A stretch of DNA of 64,000 nucleotides from an uncultured Bacteroidales bacterium. GTDB taxonomy: Bacteria > Bacteroidota > Bacteroidia > Bacteroidales > Bacteroidaceae. Below, piece after piece: positions 52,150-61,585 of the stretch; position 1 is the first letter of the stretch, and the number at the start of each line of letters is the position of its first letter. The stretch lies in the NCBI GenBank assembly GCA_902778625.1, contig CACYYM010000019.1, positions 1 through 64,000 on the forward strand, written 5' to 3'. The notes beneath the pieces are model-generated. The model had not been told where the DNA came from and did not search any database. It saw nothing but the letters and a program-made list of their open reading frames with translations. Position numbers and translations under genes: made by a program.

Positions 52150-52190
52150 GAGCGTGCCCTTCTCGTTTGGAGAGCACGCTCTTTTGTTTG
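52150..52190 (+). terminator. Rho-independent terminator after the M16 gene
   Basis: GAGCGTGC at 52150-52157 pairs with GCACGCTC at 52174-52181, followed by TTTTGTTT. Confidence 0.85.
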
Positions 52191-52205
52191 ATTCTTCTAA
52201 TGCTT

Positions 52206-52586
52206 TTACCTAGATGGGGCAGGTCGTGAACCAATCTTCTTGAAATTCTTGTCCCAGATAAGAATCCAATTACCCTTGCGACTTGTAATTGTTTCAGCCG
52301 TAACAGACAAAACTTCGCCCACATTGCTAATGCTCTGCGACGCTTTGACTCTTCCCTTTACATCAAAGATACGATAGAAGCCCGTGTTCTTTCCAACGAA
52401 GAAAGTGCTTCCCCATCCAACCACCTCTCCAACACTGCTATGAGCAAAGCCTCCAATCTTCTTGCCTTTTGCATCATAGAGGTGGTGCCAATTCCTGTCC
52501 GACTCGATATAGGCAATTTCCTGAGCCGCAGCCATTCCAGCAAACAAAAGTGCCAAAAAAGCAAGTAAAATACGTCCGTTTTTCAT
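52206..52586 (-). CDS. Small secreted repeat protein, unknown function
   Basis: A 126-residue exported protein: signal peptide RILLAFLALLFAGMAAAQ, then about 105 residues forming three to four short beta repeats of the type HLYDAKGKKIGGF...VGEVVG, YRIFDVKGRVKAS...VGEVLS and LIWDKNFKKIGS. This resembles WG-repeat or propeller-like blades, but is too short for a closed propeller. Own divergent promoter. No named family is recognised. Confidence 0.7.
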   Translation of the reverse strand: MKNGRILLAFLALLFAGMAAAQEIAYIESDRNWHHLYDAKGKKIGGFAHSSVGEVVGWGSTFFVGKNTGFYRIFDVKGRVKASQSISNVGEVLSVTAETITSRKGNWILIWDKNFKKIGSRPAPSR

Positions 52587-52608
52587 AGAAATAGTTGTTT
52601 CTTGTTTG

Positions 52609-52616
52609 CAAATATA
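52609..52616 (-). promoter_or_regulatory. -7 box (TATATTTG), small secreted protein gene
   Basis: CAAATATA on the + strand; 22 bases before the start codon at 52586. Confidence 0.6.
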
Positions 52617-52622
52617 TAAAAA

Positions 52623-52657
52623 GATTAAGGATTAAGGATTAAAGATTAGAGATTTTT
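52623..52657. repeat. AT-rich heptad repeat between divergent promoters
   Basis: Five units of 7 bases, each starting GATT: GATTAAG, GATTAAG, GATTAAA, GATTAGA, GATTTTT. They lie exactly between the -7 boxes at 52609-52616 (-) and 52660-52667 (+). Confidence 0.75.
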
Positions 52658-52659
52658 CG

Positions 52660-52667
52660 TATATTTG
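52660..52667 (+). promoter_or_regulatory. -7 box (TATATTTG), GH51-GH78 operon
   Basis: TATATTTG 29 bases before ATG 52697. Confidence 0.65.
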
Positions 52668-52696
52668 CACAATAATCATAGAATAACTTTAATGTT

Positions 52697-55600
52697 ATGA
52701 AAGCTAAATTCAATCTTTTCTGTCTACTTTCTTTTCTTTGCGCTTTTGTAGGCAGAGCACAGGTGTCTTTCGAGTTCTCCACATCTCAGCGCGGTCCTTT
52801 GCTGAGCCCGCTCCAGTATGGTATCTTCTACGAGGAAATCAATCATGGCGGCGATGGCGGCCTCTATGCAGAGCTGGTTCGTAATCGCTCTTTCGAGGAC
52901 AATGCTTCAAACGCAGAAGGCTGGGAAGGATTGGGCAGCGTGAGCTTCGACGTGGTCACTGCGGGTCTGCTCAACGATGCCCAAGGTCATGCTCTCAAGT
53001 TATCTGTAAACGCAGCTGGAGCGGGAATTCGCAATGAAGGTTTCTGGGGCATGAACGTCGTGAAAGATGAAATTTATACCCTGACATTCTGGGCAAGGGC
53101 AGATGAGGCTTATGAGGGCAAGTTGTGTGCCGAGTTGCAAGACGATACGAAGCAAAACCTTGGTAGCACAGAGTTTGACATCAATCTGACTGAAAATTGG
53201 CAGAAATATTCTTTGCAACTGACCGCCACATCTTCTTCGACTAAGGGTTGGCTGGCTCTAAAAGGAACGGAACCTATGACCATCTACATGGACGTCGTTT
53301 CCTTGATGCCGCCCACTTTCAAGGACAGAGAGAACGGTTGTAGGCGCGACCTTGCCGAGATGCTGGCTGAGCTTCATCCAACTTTTGTCCGCTTCCCCGG
53401 CGGATGCTACATCGAAGGCACTTGGAGAGACGGTCAGACCAATCGTTTCGAGTGGAAGAAGACCATTGGTCCTATCGAGGAGAGGCCTGGACATTGGAAT
53501 ATAAACTGGGGCTACCGAGTGAGCGACGGATTGGGCTTGCACGAACTGCTCCAACTGACGGAGGACCTTGGCGCAGAGCCGCTCTTCGTTTGCAATATCG
53601 GACTCGGTCACGGCTGGATGGTAAACTATCAGGACTTGAATGATTATATTCAGGAAGCTCTCGATTTGATTGAATACTGCAACGGAGATGTTACGACGAC
53701 TTATGGTGCACTTCGAGCTGAAAATGGTCATCCCGAACCATTCGGAATACGTCTTATTGAGATAGGCAACGAGAACTACAACTATTCCTTCAACAACAAT
53801 AACGACCAGAGCGACCACTATGTTGAGCGCTACCAACAATTCTACGATGCCATTAAGTCGAAGTACCCGGAAATGATTCTGATAGGCAATGTCGAGTCTT
53901 GGGGAACGGACAACCCAACTTGGCGAAATGGAAGTCCTGTGGATTTGGTGGATGAGCACTACTATCGGAGCACTTCTTGGTTCAGTCAGCAATATAACAA
54001 ATACGACGGCTTCAATCGTGACGGCTATCGTGTCTATGCTGGTGAATATGCCGTTACAAGCGACTTCGGCATTCTTGGTAACCTCAACGCAGCTCTTGGA
54101 GAAGCCATCTATATGGCAGGCATGGAACGCAACTCCGATGTGTGTGTCATGGCTTCTTATGCCCCCATCTTCTGTCACGAAAGCCATCCCTCGCCTTGGA
54201 TGCCCGACATGATTCGCTTCAATGCCTCTGCATCTTTTGGTACACCCTCATATTGGGTGCAGCAGATGATGGCATCTAACGTGGGCTATCAGAACATCAC
54301 TTGGGAAGAGCAAGGCAACTCCTATTATTCAAATAACAATGCAATTGGTCTCAGCTCGTGGTCAACATCAGTGACTTATGACAACATCAAAGTTACGGAT
54401 GAAGACGGACAAACACTCTATACAACAGACTTCAGCGATGCAGGGGAATACCAGCAAAACTGGCATGCAACAGGCGGTTCTTGGAGCATCAGTGGCGGAG
54501 GACTCAACCAGACAAGTACTTCGATGCAAGGCGAGTGCAACGTCTGTCAAGTACCATGTGGTGAGAGTTACACTCTTGAATTGGATGCGATGAAGAGGTC
54601 GGGCAACGAAGGTTTCCTGATTGCTTTCTATTATGCAGGGCAAGATAACTTTATTTGGTGGAATCTTGGCGGCTGGAATAATACGCAACACGCTATAGAG
54701 CAATGCGTGGAAGGCTCTAAGCGTACTCTTACCACACTTTCTGGCTCGCTTCAACAAGGTCGTACCTATCATTTGCGCATTGTCAAGAATGGCGATGACG
54801 TCTCTTGTTACGTCGATAACACCCTCTATCATCACATCACCTTGCCAAGCTCCCGCAAAGTTTATGCTTGTGCTGCTTTGAACGAAGCAGAGGACATGCT
54901 TATCGTGAAGCTCATCAATCAAGGCCAGGGAGAGGAGACAGTGGTTCGCTTCAAGGACTTCCAACTTGCAGGAGACATCGAGCAGGAAGTGCTTAGCAGT
55001 ACTAGCGGTTCGGACGAGAACACGATGACAGACTTGACGAAAGTGAAGCCCTCACACTACACCCTTTCCTCTTCACTGTTCACCCAAGAAGAAGGCTTGC
55101 ATTTCTCTTTGCCTGCTCATTCGCTCAGCATTCTTCGCATTCCTGTTGAAAACGTTACGCCCGAATTGAAGCCAGAACCAACTGAAGATGATTGGATTGA
55201 CATAACTGACCAACTCGTCAACCCAGCCTTTGCACAAGGCAGAACAGGGTGGCAGGGAACGTCTTTCCTTGATGCTCCTGGAACAGTGGCAGAATTCTGG
55301 AATCAGACGTTCGATGCCTACCAAATCCTCCAGAATATGCCAGCAGGTTCTTATCGTTTCGTCATCGACGGCTTCTATCGTAATGGCAATATCGAGAATG
55401 CCTGGACGACACATTCCAACGGCACAGAGCAACTCAATGCCAAACTCTATATCGTGGGTGATGGAGAGGCTGTCCAGACACCTTTTATGTCTCTCTTCGA
55501 CGAGGCTGTTCCCTTCTCTTATTCGCCCTATACTTATCCAGATAATGTGACGCAGGCCAATATCGCTTTCAACGTAAAGGGAGCCTACAAGCGCAATTCT

Positions 55601-55855
55601 GTGGAGACGACGCTTAGTACCGATGATGGACAGTTGACCGTTGGCATGCAGAAAACTGTGGCTGTAGGTAGCGACTGGACTTGCTTTGACAATGCTCGGC
55701 TTTATTACCGCAAACCCTTTAATCCAGATGGCATAAAGATACTCCCCAAAAGAAACAGTGGGGATGGAACTTCCATCTATAACCTTGCCGGTCAACGCAT
55801 GAGCAAGAAACAGAGAGGCATTAACATCGTGAATGGGAAAAAAGTGTTGAAGTAA
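52697..55855 (+). CDS. Secreted alpha-L-arabinofuranosidase, GH51, with extra C-terminal domains
   Basis: A 1052-residue exported enzyme that removes arabinofuranose side chains from arabinan or arabinoxylan. After the signal peptide (to about 21) comes LSPLQYGIFYEEINHGGDGG, a CBM4-like insert (about 60-200), and the GH51 barrel with FPGGCYIEG. The acid/base is Glu359 in EIGNENYNY and the nucleophile Glu450 in YAGEYAVTS. A concanavalin-like domain interrupts at about 555-720. The rest contains a CBM-like module (about 835-1010), and the chain ends YNLAGQRMSK...GINIVNGKK. At 1052 residues it is much longer than simple GH51 enzymes (about 500-650). First gene of an operon with the GH78 gene (1-base gap). 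Confidence 0.92.
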   Translation: MKAKFNLFCLLSFLCAFVGRAQVSFEFSTSQRGPLLSPLQYGIFYEEINHGGDGGLYAELVRNRSFEDNASNAEGWEGLGSVSFDVVTAGLLNDAQGHALKLSVNAAGAGIRNEGFWGMNVVKDEIYTLTFWARADEAYEGKLCAELQDDTKQNLGSTEFDINLTENWQKYSLQLTATSSSTKGWLALKGTEPMTIYMDVVSLMPPTFKDRENGCRRDLAEMLAELHPTFVRFPGGCYIEGTWRDGQTNRFEWKKTIGPIEERPGHWNINWGYRVSDGLGLHELLQLTEDLGAEPLFVCNIGLGHGWMVNYQDLNDYIQEALDLIEYCNGDVTTTYGALRAENGHPEPFGIRLIEIGNENYNYSFNNNNDQSDHYVERYQQFYDAIKSKYPEMILIGNVESWGTDNPTWRNGSPVDLVDEHYYRSTSWFSQQYNKYDGFNRDGYRVYAGEYAVTSDFGILGNLNAALGEAIYMAGMERNSDVCVMASYAPIFCHESHPSPWMPDMIRFNASASFGTPSYWVQQMMASNVGYQNITWEEQGNSYYSNNNAIGLSSWSTSVTYDNIKVTDEDGQTLYTTDFSDAGEYQQNWHATGGSWSISGGGLNQTSTSMQGECNVCQVPCGESYTLELDAMKRSGNEGFLIAFYYAGQDNFIWWNLGGWNNTQHAIEQCVEGSKRTLTTLSGSLQQGRTYHLRIVKNGDDVSCYVDNTLYHHITLPSSRKVYACAALNEAEDMLIVKLINQGQGEETVVRFKDFQLAGDIEQEVLSSTSGSDENTMTDLTKVKPSHYTLSSSLFTQEEGLHFSLPAHSLSILRIPVENVTPELKPEPTEDDWIDITDQLVNPAFAQGRTGWQGTSFLDAPGTVAEFWNQTFDAYQILQNMPAGSYRFVIDGFYRNGNIENAWTTHSNGTEQLNAKLYIVGDGEAVQTPFMSLFDEAVPFSYSPYTYPDNVTQANIAFNVKGAYKRNSVETTLSTDDGQLTVGMQKTVAVGSDWTCFDNARLYYRKPFNPDGIKILPKRNSGDGTSIYNLAGQRMSKKQRGINIVNGKKVLK

Positions 55856-55856
55856 A

Positions 55857-58397
55857 ATGATTAAACTCTGTCGCATACTCCTTCTCCTGCTTATTGCTCA
55901 ATCCGCTTCTGCTCATATTAAAGCGGTCTCTCTGACTTGTGAGGACTTGACTGACCCGATGGCTGTGGGTTCGCAGCCAAGGCTTTCGTGGGTGAATGTT
56001 GCGGATGAAGGTGAACGAAACCAGCGACAGACGGCCTATCAGATACAGGTCGCTTCTTCGAGGAAGAGGCTCCTTCAGGGCAATGCCGATTTGTGGGATT
56101 CGGGGCAAATGAAAAGCGATGAGACGCAGTACATTTCATACCAAGGCAAACCGCTTTCCAGTAATGCCGATTGTTATTGGCGAGTCAGAGTGTGGGACAA
56201 GCATCACAAGCCTTCTGATTGGAGCGAAGTGGCCCGCTTCCACGTTGCCCTTTCAACTGCAGATTGGGTGGCAAAGTGGATTGGCGCTGACGAGGAAGCA
56301 CCGTTGTTCCGTAAAGACCTCATTATAGATAAGCAGGTAGCGAATGCTCACATCTTCGTTTGCGGATTGGGATATTTCGAGCTTTACGTTGACGGGCAGA
56401 AAGTGAGCGACGATGTGCTTGTGCCAGGGCAGACCGACTATTCCCATCGAGACAATATAGAGAACACACGAGTTGCCATAGACAACGAATTCACGGGCTA
56501 TCGTTGCCTCTATCTTGGCTACGACCTTACGCCCTTCTTGTCTGTTGGTCATCATGCTTTGGGTGTCTGGCTTGGGAATGGCTTCTTCAATTCTGAAAAC
56601 GGCTTCGCAATGGCTTATGGTAAGCCTCGACTCATCGCCCAACTGATGCTGACCTTTTCCGATGGTTCCACTCAAATCATCCCAACTGATATATCATGGC
56701 TGACAAAACAGAGCGGCATTATGCACAACAGTATTTTCGGCGGCGAAGTTTTCGATGCAAGGCTTCAAGATGAGACTTGGCAACCAGCAATCCTTCGTGA
56801 AGTACCCGACGGTCAACTTGAGCCTCAAATGGCACCAGCAGATAAGGTCTGTGAAACCTTTGTTCCAAAGAAGATAGAGCGTTTCGATGATAAAAGTTGG
56901 CGAATCGACTTTGGTGAAGAAATATCTGGATGGGTTCATTTGAAAGACATTCAAGGCCAAGCAGGGCAGCGAGTGGAAATAAAGTATCTGTCCGAATCGC
57001 CGAATGGTGAGAACATATATATAATGAAAGGCGACGGGAAGGAGAGCTACCATCCGCGCTTCACATGGTTCGTTTTCAGGCAGGTTGAGATAAGAGGGCT
57101 TGATGACCTTCAACCCACTCAAATCCAAGCGGAAGTCGTCAATACAGTGCTTCGGCAAACTGGCTTCTTTGCTTGCTCTGACACTTTGCTCAACAAGATT
57201 CACCGCATTTGGTGTCGCACCCTTTTGGATAACGCTCATGGCTCCATCTTCAGTGACTGTCCACATCGCGAACGCTCTGCTTATTTAGGCGACGGACAAG
57301 TGGCGGCAGAGATGGTGATGCGGACTTTTGATGCTCGAGCTTTTTATCGGAAATGGTTTGCTGACATGCGGCTTGTGCAGAATCCGAGGACGGGCTTCGT
57401 GCCGTTTGGCGCACCATGGCAACCTGGCTGTGGTGGCGGCGTACCTTGGAGTGCTGCAATGGTGTTGATGCCCTATGATTTCTATCAATGTTATGGCGAT
57501 GTTTCTGTGCTCAGGGACAACTATCCTTCAATGCTTCGCTTGATGGATTATTTCGCTCAGTGGGTAAACGAAGACGGAACAGTGGAGCAGCACTACCAAC
57601 CGCATAACGATATGGGGTATTGGTGCAATCTCGGAGAGTGGTGTACGCCAACTGATGTTCGTCCGACGAACGCGCTTGTGCATACCTATTTTTATTGGCT
57701 CTGTTCCAAAAGGATAGCGTCAATAGCAGCTATTTTAGGAGAGGGAGAGGCCGCTAAACACTTTGCTACTTTAACAGAACATATTCGCGAAGCCTTCCGC
57801 TGTCACTTCTATGATGCCAAGGACAATACCTATGGCCCAGCAGGCTCGAATCTTTTTGCTTATGAGATGCTGCATGACCAAGCACTTGTTGCTGCTCTCC
57901 AGAAAGATATGAATGATAGCGGTAACCACCTTTATACTGGCATCTTCGGCACGAAGCTCTTCTTCAATGTCCTTGCTGATGCTGGACTTGCGGATATGGC
58001 TCTTGACGCTTACCTGCAGCGTGACTTTCCTTCGTTCGGACATTGGATAGAGCAAGGCGCTACCACGACTTGGGAGCAGTGGGATGGAGGCAATTCACAT
58101 TGTCATCCCATGTTTGGCGGAGGCCTGACTTGGCTTTATTCTTGGCTTGCTGGCATCAACTTCCCAGAGCCTCGAATCATCAATATCTGTCCCCATCTTT
58201 CCGAGCGTATAAGGTGGGTAGAATGTTCTCAGGAGCATCCTCGTGGCACAGTTCTTCTTCGAGCTAATCGCCTTTCGGATGGCAATATTAAGATGTCCGT
58301 AGATGTCCCCGTCGGTTGCAAGGCCATTCTCACCAATCCATTGAAACCGAACAGACACAAGACTGTTGGCTCCGGGCATTGGGATATAATCCTTTAG
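55857..58397 (+). CDS. Secreted alpha-L-rhamnosidase, GH78
   Basis: An 846-residue exported enzyme that cleaves terminal alpha-rhamnose, as in rhamnogalacturonan. The signal peptide MIKLCRILLLLLIAQSASA is followed by the N-terminal beta domains (PRLSWVN..., YWRVRVWDK, FRKDLII). The alpha/alpha barrel carries the GH78 signature SDCPHRER (Asp467) and, near the end, HWIEQGATTTWEQWDG with the likely base Glu. The ATG follows the GH51 stop by a single base, so the two are co-translated; joint action on pectin side chains is likely. Confidence 0.92.
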   Translation: MIKLCRILLLLLIAQSASAHIKAVSLTCEDLTDPMAVGSQPRLSWVNVADEGERNQRQTAYQIQVASSRKRLLQGNADLWDSGQMKSDETQYISYQGKPLSSNADCYWRVRVWDKHHKPSDWSEVARFHVALSTADWVAKWIGADEEAPLFRKDLIIDKQVANAHIFVCGLGYFELYVDGQKVSDDVLVPGQTDYSHRDNIENTRVAIDNEFTGYRCLYLGYDLTPFLSVGHHALGVWLGNGFFNSENGFAMAYGKPRLIAQLMLTFSDGSTQIIPTDISWLTKQSGIMHNSIFGGEVFDARLQDETWQPAILREVPDGQLEPQMAPADKVCETFVPKKIERFDDKSWRIDFGEEISGWVHLKDIQGQAGQRVEIKYLSESPNGENIYIMKGDGKESYHPRFTWFVFRQVEIRGLDDLQPTQIQAEVVNTVLRQTGFFACSDTLLNKIHRIWCRTLLDNAHGSIFSDCPHRERSAYLGDGQVAAEMVMRTFDARAFYRKWFADMRLVQNPRTGFVPFGAPWQPGCGGGVPWSAAMVLMPYDFYQCYGDVSVLRDNYPSMLRLMDYFAQWVNEDGTVEQHYQPHNDMGYWCNLGEWCTPTDVRPTNALVHTYFYWLCSKRIASIAAILGEGEAAKHFATLTEHIREAFRCHFYDAKDNTYGPAGSNLFAYEMLHDQALVAALQKDMNDSGNHLYTGIFGTKLFFNVLADAGLADMALDAYLQRDFPSFGHWIEQGATTTWEQWDGGNSHCHPMFGGGLTWLYSWLAGINFPEPRIINICPHLSERIRWVECSQEHPRGTVLLRANRLSDGNIKMSVDVPVGCKAILTNPLKPNRHKTVGSGHWDIIL

Positions 58398-58410
58398 CTT
58401 GAAATAGGTA

Positions 58411-60639
58411 TTATTTCAGCGTGAACTTGGCTTTGCAGGTTAGGCGGTCGCTGGCATCGCCGGCTTGAGCGATAAAATCGCCAGGCTCGGCTTTCCAGTT
58501 TTCGCTCGCTTCGTCCCAGAAGGATAGGGCACGCTTGTCGGTTTTTAGGGTGACGGACTTCGTTTCGCCAGGCTTGAGAGTTACCTTTTGGAAAGCTTTC
58601 AGCTCTTTAGCAGGACGATCCACGCTGCTTTTGACATCAGTTATGTAGAGCTGTACAACGTCGCTGCCTTCTATGCTGCCAGTGTTTGTGACATCAACCA
58701 TAAAGGTCATGTTGCCATCGGCTGTGACAGTGCCCAAAGCTTTGAGGTTGCTTACTTTGAAGGTGGTGTAACTCAGTCCGTGACCGAAGGCGAAGGTAGG
58801 TTTCAGCTTGTGCTTGTCCGTCCAGCGATAGCCGACGTAGATGCCTTCCTTGTACTCTTCGTCTATTACTTTTTTGCCCTCGCGCCAAATGCCTGGGAAA
58901 GCGGCTTCGCCAAAGCTGTGGGCACCGACTTGACCAAGGTTCTCGTACCATGTAAAGGGCAGGTGTCCACTCGGATTGATCTTGCCGAGTAGCACGTCGG
59001 CCAGCCCGATGCCAGCTTCGCTTCCGAGGAACCAGCCCTGCACGATGGCAGGCACTTGCTTCCGCCAAGGCATACTGACGGCGTTGCCGCTGATGTTGAC
59101 GTAGATGGTGTTCTTGTTGACGGCAGCAATGGCCGTGATGAGCTTGTCTTGATTGTAGGGCAGGTCCATCGTCTTGCGGTCGTGGCCCTCGCAATCCTGA
59201 TAGTCGCTCTTGTTCAGTCCGCCGAAAATGATGACGTAGTCCGCTGTCTTTGCCTTCTCAACGGCTTCGGCAATCAAGACTTCTGGACTTCGGTCGTCCT
59301 TCAGATCCTGACCAGTCGAGACACCGTTGTAGTTGCCGCTAACGTCGCCAACGTAGCCTCGGGCATAGTCGATTGGAGCACCCAATCTCATCTGAAGACC
59401 TTGCAGGGGACTGATTTCGTGCTGAGCCTTGAGCGAGCTTGAGCCGCCGCCGACGGTCATCATCTTGATGGCATTCTCGCCCACCACAAGTATCTTCTTG
59501 CCTTGTGGCTTAATGGGCAGGACGTTTCCTTCATTCTGCAGCAATACGATTCCCTCAGCGGCAACCCGTTGCGCCACTTCGTAATGGCTTTCGCTGCAAA
59601 GGAAGCCGTAGGGGCGCTGCTTGTTCATCGTCGTCCGGAAAAAGAGACGCAGCACTCGGCGCACCTTCTCGTCGAGTTCCTTTGTAGTGTATTTGCCTTC
59701 GAGAATTGCCTTCTGATATTGCTTTGAGAGGAAGTAGTTGTCGTAAGCATTTGTCGCGCCCATGGTCAAACCATCCGTCCAAGTGCCGAACTCCATGTCG
59801 AGCCCGTTCTTGACGGCTTGGTCAAGGTCGTGAGCACCGCCCCAATCGCTGACGAGCACGCCGTCGAAGCCCCAGTCATGTTTCAGTATCTTGTTGAGCG
59901 TGTACTGATTGTGGCAGTTGTGCTCGTCCTTATAGAGGTTGTAGGCGCCCATCACTCCCCACGCTTTGCCTTCCTTCACTGCTGCCTCGAAGCCCGGCAG
60001 ATAGATTTCGTGCAAGGCTCGGTCGCTGATGATGACGTTCACTTGATGGCGATATTCCTCGTCGTTGTTCAGGCAGTAATGTTTCACGCAACTCGCCACG
60101 CCGCAGCTCTGCAAGCCTTGAACGTAAGGCACAACTATTTGGGATGTCAGGTAAGGGTCTTCGCCCATGTACTCGAAGTTGCGGCCTCCGAGAGGCGTGC
60201 GGTAGATGTTTACACCTGGCCCTAGAATCATGCCTTTGCCGCGATACAAAGCTTCTTCGCCCAAGGCGTGACCATAGGCCTTGGCTGCATCGGGGTTCCA
60301 AGTCGCTGCAAGACAGGTGAGGGCAGGGAAAGCGACACAGGAGTCGTTGGTCTGTCCAGCTTGTTCCCATTCGTCCCAAAGCACATCAGGGCGCACACCG
60401 TGAGGTCCGTCGTCCGTCCAAAAATCGGGCATTCCGAGTCGCTTTACGCCAGCACTCGAGAACTTGCTTTGTGCATGTATCACGTCAATTTTCTCGGCAA
60501 GCGTCATTCGCTTTAGGGCATCTTCCACACGGGCTTCGATGTCCTTCGACGGGTCGAGATAAACGGGAGTCTGTGCATGAAGGGCAGACAAAGGACAACA
60601 GACGACAGACAATATTATAACGACGAGTTTGTGTTTCAT
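58411..60639 (-). CDS. Secreted beta-glycosidase, GH3
   Basis: A 742-residue exported GH3 enzyme. The signal peptide MKHKLVVIILSVVCCPLSALHAQ is followed by the (beta/alpha)8 domain (about 30-340) with FWTDDGPHGVR, GPGVNIYRTPLGGRNFEYMGEDP and nucleophile Asp265 in LVSDWGGAHD. The alpha/beta sandwich (about 380-590, KILVVGENA) and an FN3-like C-terminal domain (about 640-742) complete the usual three-domain plan. Specificity (glucose, xylose or arabinose) cannot be set from sequence. It converges with the GH78 gene (13-base gap) and follows fmt by 18 bases. Confidence 0.93.
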   Translation of the reverse strand: MKHKLVVIILSVVCCPLSALHAQTPVYLDPSKDIEARVEDALKRMTLAEKIDVIHAQSKFSSAGVKRLGMPDFWTDDGPHGVRPDVLWDEWEQAGQTNDSCVAFPALTCLAATWNPDAAKAYGHALGEEALYRGKGMILGPGVNIYRTPLGGRNFEYMGEDPYLTSQIVVPYVQGLQSCGVASCVKHYCLNNDEEYRHQVNVIISDRALHEIYLPGFEAAVKEGKAWGVMGAYNLYKDEHNCHNQYTLNKILKHDWGFDGVLVSDWGGAHDLDQAVKNGLDMEFGTWTDGLTMGATNAYDNYFLSKQYQKAILEGKYTTKELDEKVRRVLRLFFRTTMNKQRPYGFLCSESHYEVAQRVAAEGIVLLQNEGNVLPIKPQGKKILVVGENAIKMMTVGGGSSSLKAQHEISPLQGLQMRLGAPIDYARGYVGDVSGNYNGVSTGQDLKDDRSPEVLIAEAVEKAKTADYVIIFGGLNKSDYQDCEGHDRKTMDLPYNQDKLITAIAAVNKNTIYVNISGNAVSMPWRKQVPAIVQGWFLGSEAGIGLADVLLGKINPSGHLPFTWYENLGQVGAHSFGEAAFPGIWREGKKVIDEEYKEGIYVGYRWTDKHKLKPTFAFGHGLSYTTFKVSNLKALGTVTADGNMTFMVDVTNTGSIEGSDVVQLYITDVKSSVDRPAKELKAFQKVTLKPGETKSVTLKTDKRALSFWDEASENWKAEPGDFIAQAGDASDRLTCKAKFTLK

Positions 60640-60657
60640 ATTCTTTTTTCTTTTAAC

Positions 60658-61563
60658 TTAATCTCTTATTATTTCAACCTTTGTGCCGCGAAGCAAGTCG
60701 GCAACGGGCATGCGCTTCTTTCCTGCAAGCTGTACTTCATCAATTGAGAGATAACCATCTGGGAATGAGAATTGCAAGAGTCCTGCTCCTTTTGATGTTT
60801 TAAAGACTTTCATCTCTGTTTCCTTGCCGTTGGCAACGACGCGTGTCCACGCAGCAGGGTAGGGGCTGAGACCTCGAATGAAGTTGTATGCGCTTTCGAC
60901 AGTATGCTCATTCCAACGTATCTGGCAGGTGTTCTTGAAGATTTTGGGAGCTGGTCGCAAGGGTTCGTCCGTTATGAATTGGCTTTGGTCGGTGGCTTTT
61001 GCCTGACCGCTTTCGATGAGTCGAACCGTCTTTATGACCAACTCGGCACCTTGAATCATGAGCTTGTCGTGTATGTCTTCGGCACAATCTTCCTCGGCAA
61101 TCGGTGTTCGTTCCTGCAAGATGATGCGACCCGTATCGATTTGTTCGTCGAGGAAGAACGTCGTGATGCCTGTCTCTTTGTCGCCGTTGATAATTGCCCA
61201 GTTGATAGGGGCTGCACCTCGATACTGGGGTAGGAGGGCGGCGTGCAGATTGAAAGTGCCGAGCGGTGGCAAAGCCCACACCACTTCTGGGAGCATTCGG
61301 AATGCAACAACTATCTGCAAGTCGGGTTTCAACGCCTTTAATTCTTCAAGGAAAGCTTCGTCGCGAAGTTTCTCAGGCTGCAGGACAGGAATGCCTTTCT
61401 CGAGCGCAAACTTCTTGACTGGACTGCTTTGCAAGACGTCGTGGTGGCGGCCGATGGCTTTGTCGGGCATAGTTACGACGCCGACCACATTGCAGCCCTC
61501 TTCAATAAGGCGTTTGAGAGACTGCACCGCAAAGTCGGGCGTGCCCATGAAAACGATTCTCAT
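60658..61563 (-). CDS. fmt: Methionyl-tRNA formyltransferase
   Basis: A 301-residue cytoplasmic enzyme that formylates initiator Met-tRNA. N-terminal MRIVFMGTPDFAV; the folate-site region FNLHAALLPQYRGAAPINW; catalytic Asp in GITTFFLDEQIDTGRI; and the C-terminal OB-fold (about 205-301, IRWNEHTVESAYNFIRGLSPYPAAWT). Length is normal. It sits 22 bases after the DUF1080 gene and 18 before GH3, on one strand, so a housekeeping gene is embedded in a likely transcript with carbohydrate genes. Confidence 0.96.
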   Translation of the reverse strand: MRIVFMGTPDFAVQSLKRLIEEGCNVVGVVTMPDKAIGRHHDVLQSSPVKKFALEKGIPVLQPEKLRDEAFLEELKALKPDLQIVVAFRMLPEVVWALPPLGTFNLHAALLPQYRGAAPINWAIINGDKETGITTFFLDEQIDTGRIILQERTPIAEEDCAEDIHDKLMIQGAELVIKTVRLIESGQAKATDQSQFITDEPLRPAPKIFKNTCQIRWNEHTVESAYNFIRGLSPYPAAWTRVVANGKETEMKVFKTSKGAGLLQFSFPDGYLSIDEVQLAGKKRMPVADLLRGTKVEIIRD

Positions 61564-61585
61564 TAGACAATTTACAATTTGATAA

